Positions 1 through 8,156 of a stretch of DNA of 37,039 nt are shown piece by piece. Location: contig JAFQVV010000040.1 in the NCBI GenBank assembly GCA_017407835.1, positions 1 to 37,039 of the forward strand. Reading direction: 5' to 3'. A model generated the notes under the pieces. That model ran no database searches. It was not told where the DNA came from and worked only from the letters and a program-made list of their open reading frames with translations. Each line of letters opens with the position of its first letter. Position 1 is the stretch's first letter. Source of the stretch: Clostridia bacterium. Lineage in GTDB: Bacteria; Bacillota; Clostridia; Oscillospirales; CAG-272. The position numbers and the translations under genes were made by a program.

Positions 1-323
1 CCCAGGTTGCCATGTCCCAGGCCAACTTTGCGGTTCTCGGCAACCGAGCCGGGGATGCAGAATGCCTGCAGACCGATACCGATGGCGGCAGCGGCGTCGG
101 AGGCCTTGGTGCAGCCCTTCTTGATGGCGATGGCAGCGCCTACGGTGTAGGCCCACTTTGCATTCTCGAATGCGATGGGCTGGGTTTCTTCTACGATCTT
201 GTAGGGGTCGATGCCCTTGGCATCGCAGATGGCCTTGCACTCGTCGATGGAGGAAATGCCGTATTCTTTCAGTGCGGCGAGGATCTTCGCCTCGCGTCTC
301 TCGTAACCTTCAAAATGTGCCAT
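1..323 (-). CDS. GGGtGRT family protein (3' part outside window)
   Basis: The visible N-terminal part starts MAHFEGYERREAKILAAL and continues through a segment with KKGCTKASDAAAAIGIGLQAF and PGSVAENRKVGLGHGNLG. I recognise this as the GGGtGRT protein family, which is commonly encoded next to an Fe-S scaffold-like protein in Clostridia, as here. The biochemical role is not established; the neighbour suggests Fe-S cluster work. The ATG at 323 follows GAAGGAGG with a normal spacing, and the gene sits 18 nt after the scaffold gene, so both are probably co-transcribed from the promoter at 2364. The gene runs off the left edge of the window. Confidence 0.85.
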   Translation of the reverse strand, partial: MAHFEGYERREAKILAALKEYGISSIDECKAICDAKGIDPYKIVEETQPIAFENAKWAYTVGAAIAIKKGCTKASDAAAAIGIGLQAFCIPGSVAENRKVGLGHGNL

Positions 324-341
324 GTATATTTCCTCCTTCAA

Positions 342-1058
342 TTATTCCTTGCGGGGATCGATGTACTTGACGGCATCGGCGAAACGGCCGTAGGTACCCT
401 TGGACTTCTCATATGCTTCGTTGGGCTCCATACCCTTCTTGATGAAGTCGGTCATCTTGCCAAGCGAGACAAACTCGTAGCCGATAACCTGATTGTTCTC
501 GTCCAGAGCCATTCTGGTGCAGTAGCCCTCGGTCATCTCCAGGTAACGAACGCCCTTTGCCTTGGTGCCGTACATGGTACCTACCATGGAACGCTCGCCC
601 TTGCCCAGGTCTTCCATACCTGCGCCGATGACAATACCGCCCTCGGAGAAGGCAGACTGGCTGCGGCCGTAGACGATCTGCAGGAAGAGCTCGCGCATCG
701 CGGTGTTGATGGCATCGCAGACGAGGTCGGTGTTCAGGGCCTCGAGGATGGTCTTGCCGGGGAGGATCTCTGCGGCCATGGCGGCAGAGTGGGTCATGCC
801 CGAGCAGCCGATGGTCTCAACGAGAGCTTCCTCGATGATACCGTTCTTGACGTTGAGGGACAGCTTGCAGGCGCCCTGCTGGGGAGCACACCAGCCCACA
901 CCGTGGGTGTAAGCGGAAATATCGGAAATCTCTTTTGCCTGAATCCACTTGCCTTCTTCCGGAATGGGAGCGGGACCGTGGTTGGGGCCTTTTGCAACCG
1001 TACACATTTTCGCGACTTCAGCGCTCATTGCGTACTCGCAGGAAAATTCATTGCTCAT
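342..1058 (-). CDS. NifU/IscU-like iron-sulfur cluster scaffold protein
   Basis: A 238-residue protein with the NifU_N/IscU-type core: GCSGMTHSAAMAAEILPGKTILEAL with a cysteine in the position of the cluster ligand, preceded by GWCAPQQGACKLSL and followed by a tail ending YIDPRKE. It is longer than classical IscU (about 130 aa) and matches the enlarged clostridial form that pairs with GGGtGRT proteins. It probably assembles or carries Fe-S clusters in the cytoplasm. The start is an ATG preceded by an AAAGGAGA site, 13 nt after the GDSL gene stop. It is the third gene of a four-gene minus-strand operon. The function is inferred from family resemblance and neighbour. Confidence 0.85.
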   Translation of the reverse strand: MSNEFSCEYAMSAEVAKMCTVAKGPNHGPAPIPEEGKWIQAKEISDISAYTHGVGWCAPQQGACKLSLNVKNGIIEEALVETIGCSGMTHSAAMAAEILPGKTILEALNTDLVCDAINTAMRELFLQIVYGRSQSAFSEGGIVIGAGMEDLGKGERSMVGTMYGTKAKGVRYLEMTEGYCTRMALDENNQVIGYEFVSLGKMTDFIKKGMEPNEAYEKSKGTYGRFADAVKYIDPRKE

Positions 1059-1071
1059 GTCTATGTCTCCT

Positions 1072-1713
1072 TTAATAAAATGATAAACTGTTGATCAACG
1101 GCTTTACCGCCTCGGCGTAAAGCCCACCGATGAATGCTCGGCCGTTTTCGTTGGGATGAACGCCGTCGGCCGAATAGTAGAGCGGTTCGGGCTGTGTTTT
1201 CAGAGCCCGGGCAAAATGCTCGTCCAGCGGGATGAACACATCGGCAAACTCATCGGCAAGGGAGCGGATCACAGGGAGAAGCCTCTGCAGATCTTCTCTC
1301 ATGCCGGGCTTAACCTCAGCATCCAGAAGGAAGGGCGCAAGCATCACGATTTTGGCGCGGGATTCCCGGCGGATGCGGGAGAGGATCGAGCGGTAATTCA
1401 GCTCGATCTGCGCATCTGTCGTGGCGATTTTGCCCGCTCCGTACCGATGCCAGATGTCGTTGATGCCGATCAGGATGGAAATGACATCCGGATCAAAGGC
1501 AAGCGCATCGGCATATAAGCGATCGAAAAGCTGACTTGTGCGGTTTCCACTGATGCCGAAATTGATGAATTCAAACGCAATGTCGGGATGATTTTCCCGC
1601 ATCTGCGCAGACGCATATTTGGGATAACCGGGACCGACATCATGATAATTTCGCTTATCTCTGCCGGCATCGGTAATGCTGTCGCCCTGAAAAACAATTT
1701 TCAGCGGTTTCAC
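1072..1713 (-). CDS. GDSL/SGNH-family esterase or lipase
   Basis: A 213-residue SGNH hydrolase. Block I is FQGDSITDAG near residues 8-17 (nucleophile Ser12), block II has the Gly in NFGISGNRTS, block III is the Asn in LIGINDIWH, and block V is DGVHPNENG with the catalytic Asp/His pair. There is no signal peptide, so it is cytoplasmic; the substrate (acyl ester, acetylated sugar or similar) cannot be told. The start codon is GTG at 1713, six nucleotides after the pduL stop, with only a weak ribosome site, which suggests translational coupling to pduL. It belongs to the pduL-GDSL-scaffold-GGGtGRT operon. Confidence 0.88.
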   Translation of the reverse strand: MKPLKIVFQGDSITDAGRDKRNYHDVGPGYPKYASAQMRENHPDIAFEFINFGISGNRTSQLFDRLYADALAFDPDVISILIGINDIWHRYGAGKIATTDAQIELNYRSILSRIRRESRAKIVMLAPFLLDAEVKPGMREDLQRLLPVIRSLADEFADVFIPLDEHFARALKTQPEPLYYSADGVHPNENGRAFIGGLYAEAVKPLINSLSFY

Positions 1714-1719
1714 GGGATC

Positions 1720-2292
1720 TTACTTGATCACTTCGCCGAAGCACTTACCGAATGCGCAGGCGGCGTTTGCCTCGTCGGTATCGATGTGCATGGCGGCGGC
1801 GAATTTTTCGCTGACGCGGACCACAACATCATCAAAGACAAGCGAGCGGGCGGAGTCGATCTTTACCTTAACGATCTGCTTGTCGGCAACGCCGAATGCC
1901 TCTGCATCGGCGGGGGTGAAGTGGATGTGACGCTTTGCGGCGATCACGCCCTCGGCGATCTCAACCTCACCGCAGGGACCGACGATCTTGCAGCCGGCAG
2001 AACCGGCAATGTCACCGCTCTCGCGGACGGGAGCGTCAACGCCGAGGGTACGGGCATCGCTCAGTGACACCTCAACCTGGGTAGCGGGGCGTGCGGGGCC
2101 GAGGATGATGACGTTGGCAATCGACTTCTTGGGGCCGACGAGAGTGACGCGCTCCTCGCAGGCGAACTGGCCGGGCTGGCTCAGATCCTTCTTGTGGGTA
2201 AGGGTAGCACCCTTGCCGAAGAGGATCTCGATGTGTTCTGCCGACAGGTGGACGTGGCGGGCCGAAGTTTCAACAAGAACTTTGTTTTCCAT
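1720..2292 (-). CDS. pduL: PduL-type phosphate propanoyltransferase/phosphotransacylase
   Basis: A 190-residue protein of the PduL family, which swaps CoA and phosphate on short acyl groups (acyl-CoA to acyl-phosphate). Two zinc-binding histidine clusters typical of the family are present: SARHVHLS near residues 9-16 and KRHIHFTP in the second half. There is no N-terminal encapsulation peptide, so it is probably a housekeeping acetate/propionate-forming enzyme and not a microcompartment cargo. I chose the ATG at 2292 because AAAAGGAGT lies 10 nt upstream; the open frame extends further but without start signals. It is the first gene of a four-gene operon with a consensus promoter. Confidence 0.88.
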   Translation of the reverse strand: MENKVLVETSARHVHLSAEHIEILFGKGATLTHKKDLSQPGQFACEERVTLVGPKKSIANVIILGPARPATQVEVSLSDARTLGVDAPVRESGDIAGSAGCKIVGPCGEVEIAEGVIAAKRHIHFTPADAEAFGVADKQIVKVKIDSARSLVFDDVVVRVSEKFAAAMHIDTDEANAACAFGKCFGEVIK

Positions 2293-2335
2293 GGTAAACA
2301 TACTCCTTTTCGGGAAATAAATTTCATTCCAAAAT

Positions 2336-2364
2336 ATTATAACACAAATTTCGCGCCGTGTAAA
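2336..2364 (-). promoter_or_regulatory. Sigma-A promoter of the pduL operon
   Basis: TTTACA (2364-2359), a 17-nt spacer and TATAAT (2341-2336) on the minus strand, with pduL starting 44 nt downstream of the -10 box. It would drive pduL, the GDSL gene, the scaffold gene and the GGGtGRT gene. Confidence 0.75.
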
Positions 2365-2575
2365 TGGCGTGAGCGAAAATTTTCCCTCGGTTCCGCGAAA
2401 TTTGACAGGGCAGGGGGATTTTGGAGGCGTGGGGCAGGATTTTTTGTGATTTTTGCCGCATATGGGGCGAAATGGAGCGGAGTCCAATGCATAAAGGGCG
2501 GTGATGCGGGAGAAAATAAGGCAAACGGCGCAGCCTGAATGGGACGTCGTAAAACAATGAGGAGGCATGCGTTTT

Positions 2576-2785
2576 ATGCTGATGGATCGGATTTCGCTTT
2601 TGCTTGTGATCGTGGGCGCACTGAACTGGGGCAGCATTGGCTTGTTCAAGTTTGATCTGGTGGCCTGGATTTTCGGCAGTCAGACGTCGCTGGGCAGCCG
2701 CATCGTATATACTGCGGTGGCGCTGGCGGGGCTGTGGTGTATCTCACTTCTGTTCCGTTCGAGAGAAGAAGAGCTGGATATGTGA
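2576..2785 (+). CDS. DUF378 small membrane protein (YuzA-like)
   Basis: About 69 residues with two hydrophobic segments: LLLVIVGALNWGSIGLF near the N terminus and VYTAVALAGLWCISLLF near the C terminus. The GALNWG motif is the hallmark of DUF378. Function is unknown; it is a predicted inner-membrane protein. An upstream ATG at 2567 lies only one base from the GGAGG site, so the ATG at 2576 (10 nt from GGAGG at 2561-2565) is the better start. It is monocistronic, followed by a clear terminator. Confidence 0.85.
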   Translation: MLMDRISLLLVIVGALNWGSIGLFKFDLVAWIFGSQTSLGSRIVYTAVALAGLWCISLLFRSREEELDM

Positions 2786-2796
2786 GGAGAAATCGT

Positions 2797-2836
2797 AAAA
2801 GGGGAGCTGTGTCGTTGGATCAGCTCCCTTTTTTGC
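2797..2836 (+). terminator. Rho-independent terminator after the DUF378 gene
   Basis: GGGAGCTG (2802-2809) pairs with CAGCTCCC (2821-2828), followed by a T-run. Confidence 0.85.
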
Positions 2837-2906
2837 TGCGTTTTTGGGGGGAATACTTTTTTTGCAAACAAACCTGCTGTGTCTTGTCTTTTTTTTGCCA
2901 AAGTAC

Positions 2907-2935
2907 TTGACGGCACAGGAAAAAAAGAGTATAAT
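2907..2935 (+). promoter_or_regulatory. Sigma-A promoter of serC-serA
   Basis: TTGACG (2907-2912), 17-nt spacer and TATAAT (2930-2935). It lies 58 nt upstream of serC. Confidence 0.85.
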
Positions 2936-2993
2936 ATTTATATTGTCGCTTTACCATGCGAAAATCTTATGTGATCCGTTACGGAGGTTTATG

Positions 2994-4082
2994 ATGAACA
3001 GAGTTTACAATTTTTCTGCAGGTCCCTCTATGCTCCCCCTGCCGGTGCTGGAAAAGGCAGCATCCGAGCTTGTCTGCTACGGTGATAGCGGAATGTCGGT
3101 CATGGAGATGAGTCATCGATCTCCCGACTACGATGCCATTATCAAGGATGCTGAGGCTAAGCTCCGTCAGCTGATGAACATTCCCGACAACTACAAGGTG
3201 CTCTTCCTGCAGGGCGGCGCATCCACGCAGTTTGCGGCAGTTCCCCTGAACCTGCTCTCCGAGGGCGGATATGCCGATTACATCGTGTCCGGTCAGTTCT
3301 CGGGTAAGGCTTACACCGAAGCACAGAAGTACGGTGACGTGAAGATCGCCGCTACCTCCAAGCCCGACAACTTTACTTACATCCCCGCTACTACCGCCGA
3401 GTCTTTCCGTGCAGGGGCTGATTATGTCCATGTTTGCTACAACAATACCATCTACGGCACCAAGTTCCCCGAGATTCCCGATACCGGCGATATCCCGCTG
3501 GTGGCTGATATGTCCTCCTGCATCATTTCCGAGCCGGTGGATGTGTCCAAGTTCGGTGTGATCTACGCCGGTGCGCAGAAGAACATGGCACCTGCCGGTC
3601 TGACCATTGTGATCGTCCGCGAGGATCTGCTGGGGCGCGCCCGTCCCGAGACGCCCTCGATGCTCGACTGGAAGCTGATGGCTGACAACGATTCCATGTA
3701 CAACACGCCCCCCTGCTATGCTATCTACATGGCAAAGCTGGTTTACGAGTGGATCCTTGACATGGGCGGTCTGGAGGAGATGAAGGCACGCAATGTCCGC
3801 AAGGCAGCTCTGCTCTACGATTACCTGGACAGCCAGGATTACTACATCGCACCCGTCAAGAAGGAAAGCCGTTCGATGATGAATGTGACCTTTGTGACCG
3901 GTGATGCTGATCTCGACAAGAAGTTCGCATCCGAGGCGTCTAAGGCAGGTCTGAAGAACCTGAAGGGTCACCGCTCGGTGGGCGGTATGCGCGCGTCGAT
4001 CTACAACGCAATGCCCGAGGAGGGCGTGGCCGCTCTGGTCGAGTTCATGAAGAAGTTCGCCGCCGAGAATCCGAAGGCGTAA
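2994..4082 (+). CDS. serC: Phosphoserine aminotransferase
   Basis: A 362-residue class V PLP aminotransferase that makes 3-phosphoserine from 3-phosphohydroxypyruvate and glutamate in serine biosynthesis. It opens with the SerC signature VYNFSAGPSMLPLPVL, has LFLQGGASTQFAAVPLNLL (phosphate-binding Gly cluster), VADMSSCIISEP, the PLP lysine in YAGAQKNMAPAG, and a C-terminal GHRSVGGMRASIYNAMP typical of the family. Length is standard. The ATG pair at 2991/2994 follows ACGGAGG; 2994 gives the better spacing. serA follows downstream across a repeat element. No phosphoserine phosphatase gene is in the window. Confidence 0.97.
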   Translation: MNRVYNFSAGPSMLPLPVLEKAASELVCYGDSGMSVMEMSHRSPDYDAIIKDAEAKLRQLMNIPDNYKVLFLQGGASTQFAAVPLNLLSEGGYADYIVSGQFSGKAYTEAQKYGDVKIAATSKPDNFTYIPATTAESFRAGADYVHVCYNNTIYGTKFPEIPDTGDIPLVADMSSCIISEPVDVSKFGVIYAGAQKNMAPAGLTIVIVREDLLGRARPETPSMLDWKLMADNDSMYNTPPCYAIYMAKLVYEWILDMGGLEEMKARNVRKAALLYDYLDSQDYYIAPVKKESRSMMNVTFVTGDADLDKKFASEASKAGLKNLKGHRSVGGMRASIYNAMPEEGVAALVEFMKKFAAENPKA

Positions 4083-4086
4083 AGAC

Positions 4087-4166
4087 CGTGGGGCGCTGCC
4101 CCACACCCTGCCGGGGGGCTTCTTGAAAGAAGCCCCCCGGACCCCCTAAGAACTTTCCAACAAACT
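4087..4166 (+). repeat. Composite palindromic intergenic repeat, copy 1
   Basis: Two hairpins in a row, GTGGGGCGC/GCCCCAC-like and CCGGGGGGCTTCTT/GAAAGAAGCCCCCCGG-like, followed by ACCCCCTAAGAACTTTCC. The same modules recur at five other gene ends in the window. This copy is single (no inverted partner) and lies between serC and serA, where it may partially terminate transcription or stabilise the serC mRNA end. Confidence 0.8.
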
Positions 4167-4187
4167 TATTTTTTGAGGTATACGGTT

Positions 4188-5351
4188 ATGATGAATATTC
4201 AGCTGCTCAACAAGATCGCGGCGGTGGGCACCGACAAGCTTGACCGCGCGGTATACAATGTGGGTGCCGATCTCGAGGCGCCCGATGCGATTATGGTGCG
4301 TTCCGCCGCCATGCATGACATGACCTTCGGCGAGAATATGCTGGCCATCGCACGCTGCGGTGCGGGTGTGAACAACATTCCCGTTGACCGCTGCAGCGAG
4401 GAGGGTATTGTGGTATTCAACACGCCGGGTGCAAATGCAAACGGCGTAAAGGAGCTGGCCATTGCCGCGCTTCTGCTGGCTTCCCGCGACATCGTGGGGG
4501 GCATTGCCTGGGCGAATACGCTTGCCGGGACCGAGGGGGTTGCCAAGGCGGTTGAAGCCGGCAAGTCCAAGTTCGGCGGCTGTGAGCTGGCGGGCAAGAC
4601 GCTGGGCGTTATCGGTTTGGGAGCGATCGGCGGTATGGTGGCAAACACCGCAACCCATCTGGGGATGTCGGTTGTCGGCTGCGATCCCTACCTGACGGTT
4701 GAGGCGGCTTGGAGCCTGCGCAACAGCATCAAGCATGCGAACACTTATGAGGATATTTACCGCGAATCGGATTACATCACCCTGCATGTTCCCGCGACCC
4801 CCCAGACCAAGAAGATGATCAACGCCGAGACCATCGCCATGATGAAGGACGGCGCACGTCTGATCAACCTCTCCCGCGCTGATCTGGTGGATGCAGATGC
4901 CGTGAAGGCGGCTCTGGCCAGCGGCAAGCTGGCGGCCTATGTCACCGACTTCCCCACCGAGGAGACGGTGAACGTGCCCGGTATTGTGACCATCCCGCAC
5001 CTTGGCGCCTCCACCGCCGAGAGCGAGGACAACTGCGCTGTGATGGCGGCAGTTCAGCTTGACGACTACCTGCGCAACGGCAACATCAAGAACAGCGTCA
5101 ACTTCCCCAACGTATCGATGCCCCGCACCCCCGGAACCCGCATCTGCGTGATGCACGAGAATATTCCCGCTATCCTCTCCAAGATTTCGGGTGTTATGGG
5201 CGATCTGCACATCAACATCGACAACATGATCAATAAATCCAAGGGCAACAATGCCTACACCATGCTGGATGTCAACGGCGAGATTCCCGCCGATGCTGTG
5301 GCAAAGCTCCACACCATCGAGGGCGTCGGTCGCATCCGCGTCATCGCGTAA
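4188..5351 (+). CDS. serA: D-3-phosphoglycerate dehydrogenase with C-terminal ACT domain
   Basis: A 387-residue 2-hydroxyacid dehydrogenase that oxidises 3-phosphoglycerate in the first step of serine synthesis. It has the NAD-binding motif GVIGLGAIGG in mid-protein, the substrate/catalytic Arg in NLSRADLVD, and the catalytic His in PHLGASTAESEDN. The last ~70 residues form an ACT domain (RICVMHENIPAILSKISG), the likely site of serine feedback. The protein is the short ACT type with no ASB domain. The ATG at 4188 is 9 nt from GAGG; a TTG at 4173 is in frame but overlaps that site. It pairs with serC directly upstream. Confidence 0.95.
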   Translation: MMNIQLLNKIAAVGTDKLDRAVYNVGADLEAPDAIMVRSAAMHDMTFGENMLAIARCGAGVNNIPVDRCSEEGIVVFNTPGANANGVKELAIAALLLASRDIVGGIAWANTLAGTEGVAKAVEAGKSKFGGCELAGKTLGVIGLGAIGGMVANTATHLGMSVVGCDPYLTVEAAWSLRNSIKHANTYEDIYRESDYITLHVPATPQTKKMINAETIAMMKDGARLINLSRADLVDADAVKAALASGKLAAYVTDFPTEETVNVPGIVTIPHLGASTAESEDNCAVMAAVQLDDYLRNGNIKNSVNFPNVSMPRTPGTRICVMHENIPAILSKISGVMGDLHINIDNMINKSKGNNAYTMLDVNGEIPADAVAKLHTIEGVGRIRVIA

Positions 5352-5362
5352 GGCTGTCCCGC

Positions 5363-5404
5363 AAAAAAGATCTCCGCACCCGATGGGTGCGGAGATCTTT
5401 TTTG
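5363..5404. terminator. Terminator after serA
   Basis: GATCTCCGCACCC (5369-5381) pairs perfectly with GGGTGCGGAGATC (5385-5397), loop of three, flanked by an A-run and a T-run, so it can work in both directions. Confidence 0.9.
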
Positions 5405-5530
5405 GCTCAGCGCGGAAAAACTCGCTCTTGCGGAAAGGGATACCCGCTTGTCGTCACCCCAATGGCTTTTGTCGAATATACTGAGCATAGCGCGGATGCG
5501 CGAATTGTGAAGAATAAAGGTGTGAATGAT

Positions 5531-5773
5531 ATGGGATATCGTTTGTGCGACCTCGCACCCGGGCAGTGGGGCGTGGTGGCTGCATTGGGGACGGAGGGCG
5601 GGATGCGCCGCCGTCTGCTTGATCTTGGATTGGTTGAGGGGACGGAGGTGCGCTGTGTCGGGCGAAGCCCCGCGGGAGATCCCTCGGCATATTTGATTCG
5701 GGGAGCGGTGATTGCCATTCGCGCAGTGGATGCCGTCAGTGTCGAGCTTGAGGAGGTGGCGGGGGATGTGTGA
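5531..5773 (+). CDS. feoA: Ferrous iron transport protein A
   Basis: An 80-residue FeoA with the SH3-like fold pattern: LCDLAPGQWGVVAALGTEGGMRRRLLDLGLVEGTEVRCVGRSPAGDPSAYLIRG shortened here to its key pieces LCDLAPGQ, RRRLLDLGLVEG and GDPSAYLIRG. FeoA is a small cytoplasmic partner needed for FeoB-mediated Fe2+ uptake. The ATG at 5531 has AAAGG about 10 nt upstream. The stop codon overlaps the feoB start by 8 nt, a sign of translational coupling. Confidence 0.92.
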   Translation: MGYRLCDLAPGQWGVVAALGTEGGMRRRLLDLGLVEGTEVRCVGRSPAGDPSAYLIRGAVIAIRAVDAVSVELEEVAGDV

Positions 5774-7694
5774 GCGAGTGATTGCACTGGCAGGCAATCC
5801 AAATGTGGGAAAATCAACAGTTTTCAATTGCCTGACGGGGATGCGCCGGCATACGGGCAACTGGTCGGGCAAGACGGTGGACCTCGCATCGGGTCGCTTT
5901 GCGACGGCGCAGAACGCATACATTCTGGTCGATTTGCCGGGGACCTACTCGCTTTTGGCGCACTCGGCCGAGGAAGAGGTGGCGCGGGATTTTTTGGGGA
6001 GCGATTCCCCCGACGGGGTGGTGATTGTGTGTGATGCCACCTGTCTTGCACGCAACCTCAATTTGGTGCTGCAGGTGATGGAGATCGCCCCCACGCGGCC
6101 CACGGTTGTCTGCGTGAATTTGATGGACGAAGCGGCGGCAAAGGGGATTGCGCTTGATCTGGATGCCCTTTCCGATGAACTCGGTGTTCCCGTTATCGGC
6201 ATGACGGCGCGCCGACGGGGGGAAGCAGCACGCCTCGGCGAGGCGTTGGATGCGGCGTTTTCTGCACCTGCACGCACGCAGCCCCCGACGCTCCGCTATT
6301 CCGAGGAAATTGAAGCAGTCATTGCCGAGCGGGGCGGAGCGCGCTGGCAGGCGATGCAGGCGCTCAGTGATGACTCTGACATGGCGGATGGGATTGTGTC
6401 GGCACTGCTTGCCCGTGCCGAGCAGATCGCCGATCGTGCGGTGCTCAGTGATCGCTGCCGATCGTGCGGCTATACGGCGGCAGATCATCGCCTTGATCGC
6501 ATTCTGACCGGGCGGCGCACTGCCTATCCGATTATGCTGGCGCTGTTGTTTGTGATTTTATGGCTTACCGTTGCGGGGGCAAATTATCCTTCGGCTTGGC
6601 TTGGGGCGGCATCGGCTTGGGTGGAGACGAAATTGAGCCTCCTTTTGCGGGCAATGGATGCTCCCGCATGGCTGCACGGTGCACTGGTGGAGGGGGTCTG
6701 GCGGACACTTGGGCGGGTGGTATCGGTGATGCTGCCGCCGATGCTGATCTTCTTTCCCTTTTTCACCCTGCTTGAGGATGCCGGCTATCTGCCCCGCATC
6801 GCCTATAATCTGGATCGCCCCTTCCATGCCTGCCGCGCCTGCGGCAAGCAGGCACTGTGTATGTGCATGGGCTTCGGCTGCAACGCCGTGGGGGTGGTGG
6901 GGTGCCGGATTATTGACTCCCCCCGTGAGCGGCTGCTTGCCGTTCTGACCAACAGCTTTATCCCCTGCAATGGGCGCTTTCCCACGCTGATTGCGTTGAT
7001 CACCGTCTTTTTCGTCGGCAGCGGCGGGCGGTGGAGTGCACCACTTGCCGCGCTGTTTCTTCTTGGACTGATTTTGGTTGCGGTTGCTGTCACATTTGGC
7101 GTGACGCGGCTGCTTTCCTCCACGCTGCTGCGGGGCGTGCCCTCGGCGTTTACCTTGGAGATGCCTCCCTATCGACGTCCGCAGGTCGGGCGGGTACTGG
7201 TCAGTTCAATCATCGACCGCACGCTGTTTGTGCTCGGCCGTGCGGCGGCGGTGGCAGCCCCTGCGGGATTGGTGATCTGGATCATGGCGAACGTCACGGT
7301 GGGGGAGGTCAGCCTGCTCGGATGGTGCGCCGATCTGCTGGATCCGCTCGGGCAGCTGATGGGGATGGACGGCGCGATTTTGCTGGCCTTTATCCTGGGG
7401 CTGCCTGCCAATGAGATTGTACTGCCCATCCTGCTGATGATTTATACCGCGGGGGGAAGTTTGGGGGAGATCGGTACATGGCAGGCACTGGGAGAGGTTT
7501 TGGTCAGCCATGGCTGGGATGGCGGGACTGCGCTCTGTGTCATGCTCTTCTCGCTCTTCCACTGGCCCTGCTCTACCACACTGCTGACCATCCGACGAGA
7601 GACAAAAAGCATACCCATGACCATCCTGTCCGCTCTGCTTCCTGCTGCGGTTGGCGTGCTGCTCTGCGTCGCAGTAAATGTAATCCTTGGGTGA
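5766..7694 (+). CDS. feoB: Ferrous iron transporter FeoB
   Basis: A 642-residue FeoB: N-terminal G domain with GNPNVGKST (G1), DLPGTYSL (G3) and NLMDEA (G4), followed by a helical region and a polytopic membrane core. The core contains EDAGYLPRIAY, the gate segment GFGCNAVGVVGCRIIDSPRER and SFIPCNGRFPTLI. The segment between G1 and G3 reads RRHTGNWSGKTVD, where many FeoBs have VGNWPGVTVE. It imports Fe2+ across the cytoplasmic membrane. I chose the ATG at 5766 (GGAGG 9 nt upstream, overlap with feoA) over the longer frame. At 642 residues it is somewhat shorter than the roughly 700+ of classic FeoB. Confidence 0.95.
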   Translation: MCERVIALAGNPNVGKSTVFNCLTGMRRHTGNWSGKTVDLASGRFATAQNAYILVDLPGTYSLLAHSAEEEVARDFLGSDSPDGVVIVCDATCLARNLNLVLQVMEIAPTRPTVVCVNLMDEAAAKGIALDLDALSDELGVPVIGMTARRRGEAARLGEALDAAFSAPARTQPPTLRYSEEIEAVIAERGGARWQAMQALSDDSDMADGIVSALLARAEQIADRAVLSDRCRSCGYTAADHRLDRILTGRRTAYPIMLALLFVILWLTVAGANYPSAWLGAASAWVETKLSLLLRAMDAPAWLHGALVEGVWRTLGRVVSVMLPPMLIFFPFFTLLEDAGYLPRIAYNLDRPFHACRACGKQALCMCMGFGCNAVGVVGCRIIDSPRERLLAVLTNSFIPCNGRFPTLIALITVFFVGSGGRWSAPLAALFLLGLILVAVAVTFGVTRLLSSTLLRGVPSAFTLEMPPYRRPQVGRVLVSSIIDRTLFVLGRAAAVAAPAGLVIWIMANVTVGEVSLLGWCADLLDPLGQLMGMDGAILLAFILGLPANEIVLPILLMIYTAGGSLGEIGTWQALGEVLVSHGWDGGTALCVMLFSLFHWPCSTTLLTIRRETKSIPMTILSALLPAAVGVLLCVAVNVILG

Positions 7695-7853
7695 TTGGGG
7701 CGCTGCCCCAAGCCCCGTCTAAGGGGGCTTTTTGAAAAAAGCCCCCTTAGAAATCCCGCAAAAACTTTATATCACCCCATTTGTGAAAGTTTTCGCGGAG
7801 GGGTTTGGGGAGGAGCCTTTTTCAAAAGGCTCCTCCCCAAGGTCTTATTATAA
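7695..7853. repeat. Composite palindromic intergenic repeat, copy 2 (inverted pair)
   Basis: A plus-oriented copy (GGGGCGCTGCCCC hairpin, then AAGGGGGCTTTTTG/AAAAAAGCCCCCTT hairpin, then CGCAAAAACTTTAT) faces a minus-oriented copy whose hairpin is GGGGAGGAGCC/GGCTCCTCCCC with the tail CCGCGAAAACTTTCAC. It lies between the convergent feoB and azlD and probably terminates both. Confidence 0.85.
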
Positions 7854-8156
7854 AAACAGTTCCAGCAAAAACACTACCGCACAGCAGATGACGGATACTT
7901 GAAGCAAGCTGCGGCCGAGCCATGCCGCGGCAATACCCGCCAGCAGAGCGGCCAGTCCCGCAATGGGAGACGCGGTGGCCGAGAGAATGGCGGGGAAGGT
8001 CATCACCGCCAGGGTGACATAGGGAACATAGTAGAGAAACGAGCGGATGAAGCGGTTTTTGATCTCGCGGCGGATGAGGGTGAGGGGAAGAACGCGGACC
8101 AGATAGGTCCCCGCCGCCATGATGAAGATGTAAATATAGGAGTTGTGTTCCATCAT
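7848..8156 (-). CDS. azlD: AzlD family branched-chain amino acid transport protein
   Basis: A 102-residue hydrophobic protein with four membrane segments, starting MMEHNSYIYIFIMAAGTYLVRVLPL with the family's N-terminal Arg-Val-Leu-Pro element. AzlD is the small subunit that works with AzlC to export branched-chain amino acids in Firmicutes. The start overlaps the azlC stop by four bases (ATGA). The exact substrate in this organism is not shown by the sequence. Confidence 0.9.
   Translation of the reverse strand: MMEHNSYIYIFIMAAGTYLVRVLPLTLIRREIKNRFIRSFLYYVPYVTLAVMTFPAILSATASPIAGLAALLAGIAAAWLGRSLLQVSVICCAVVFLLELFL

Noticed and set aside
12..1094. 360-codon plus-strand open frame at the left edge
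   Set aside because: It is antisense to the GGGtGRT and scaffold genes, whose start sites and families are clear.
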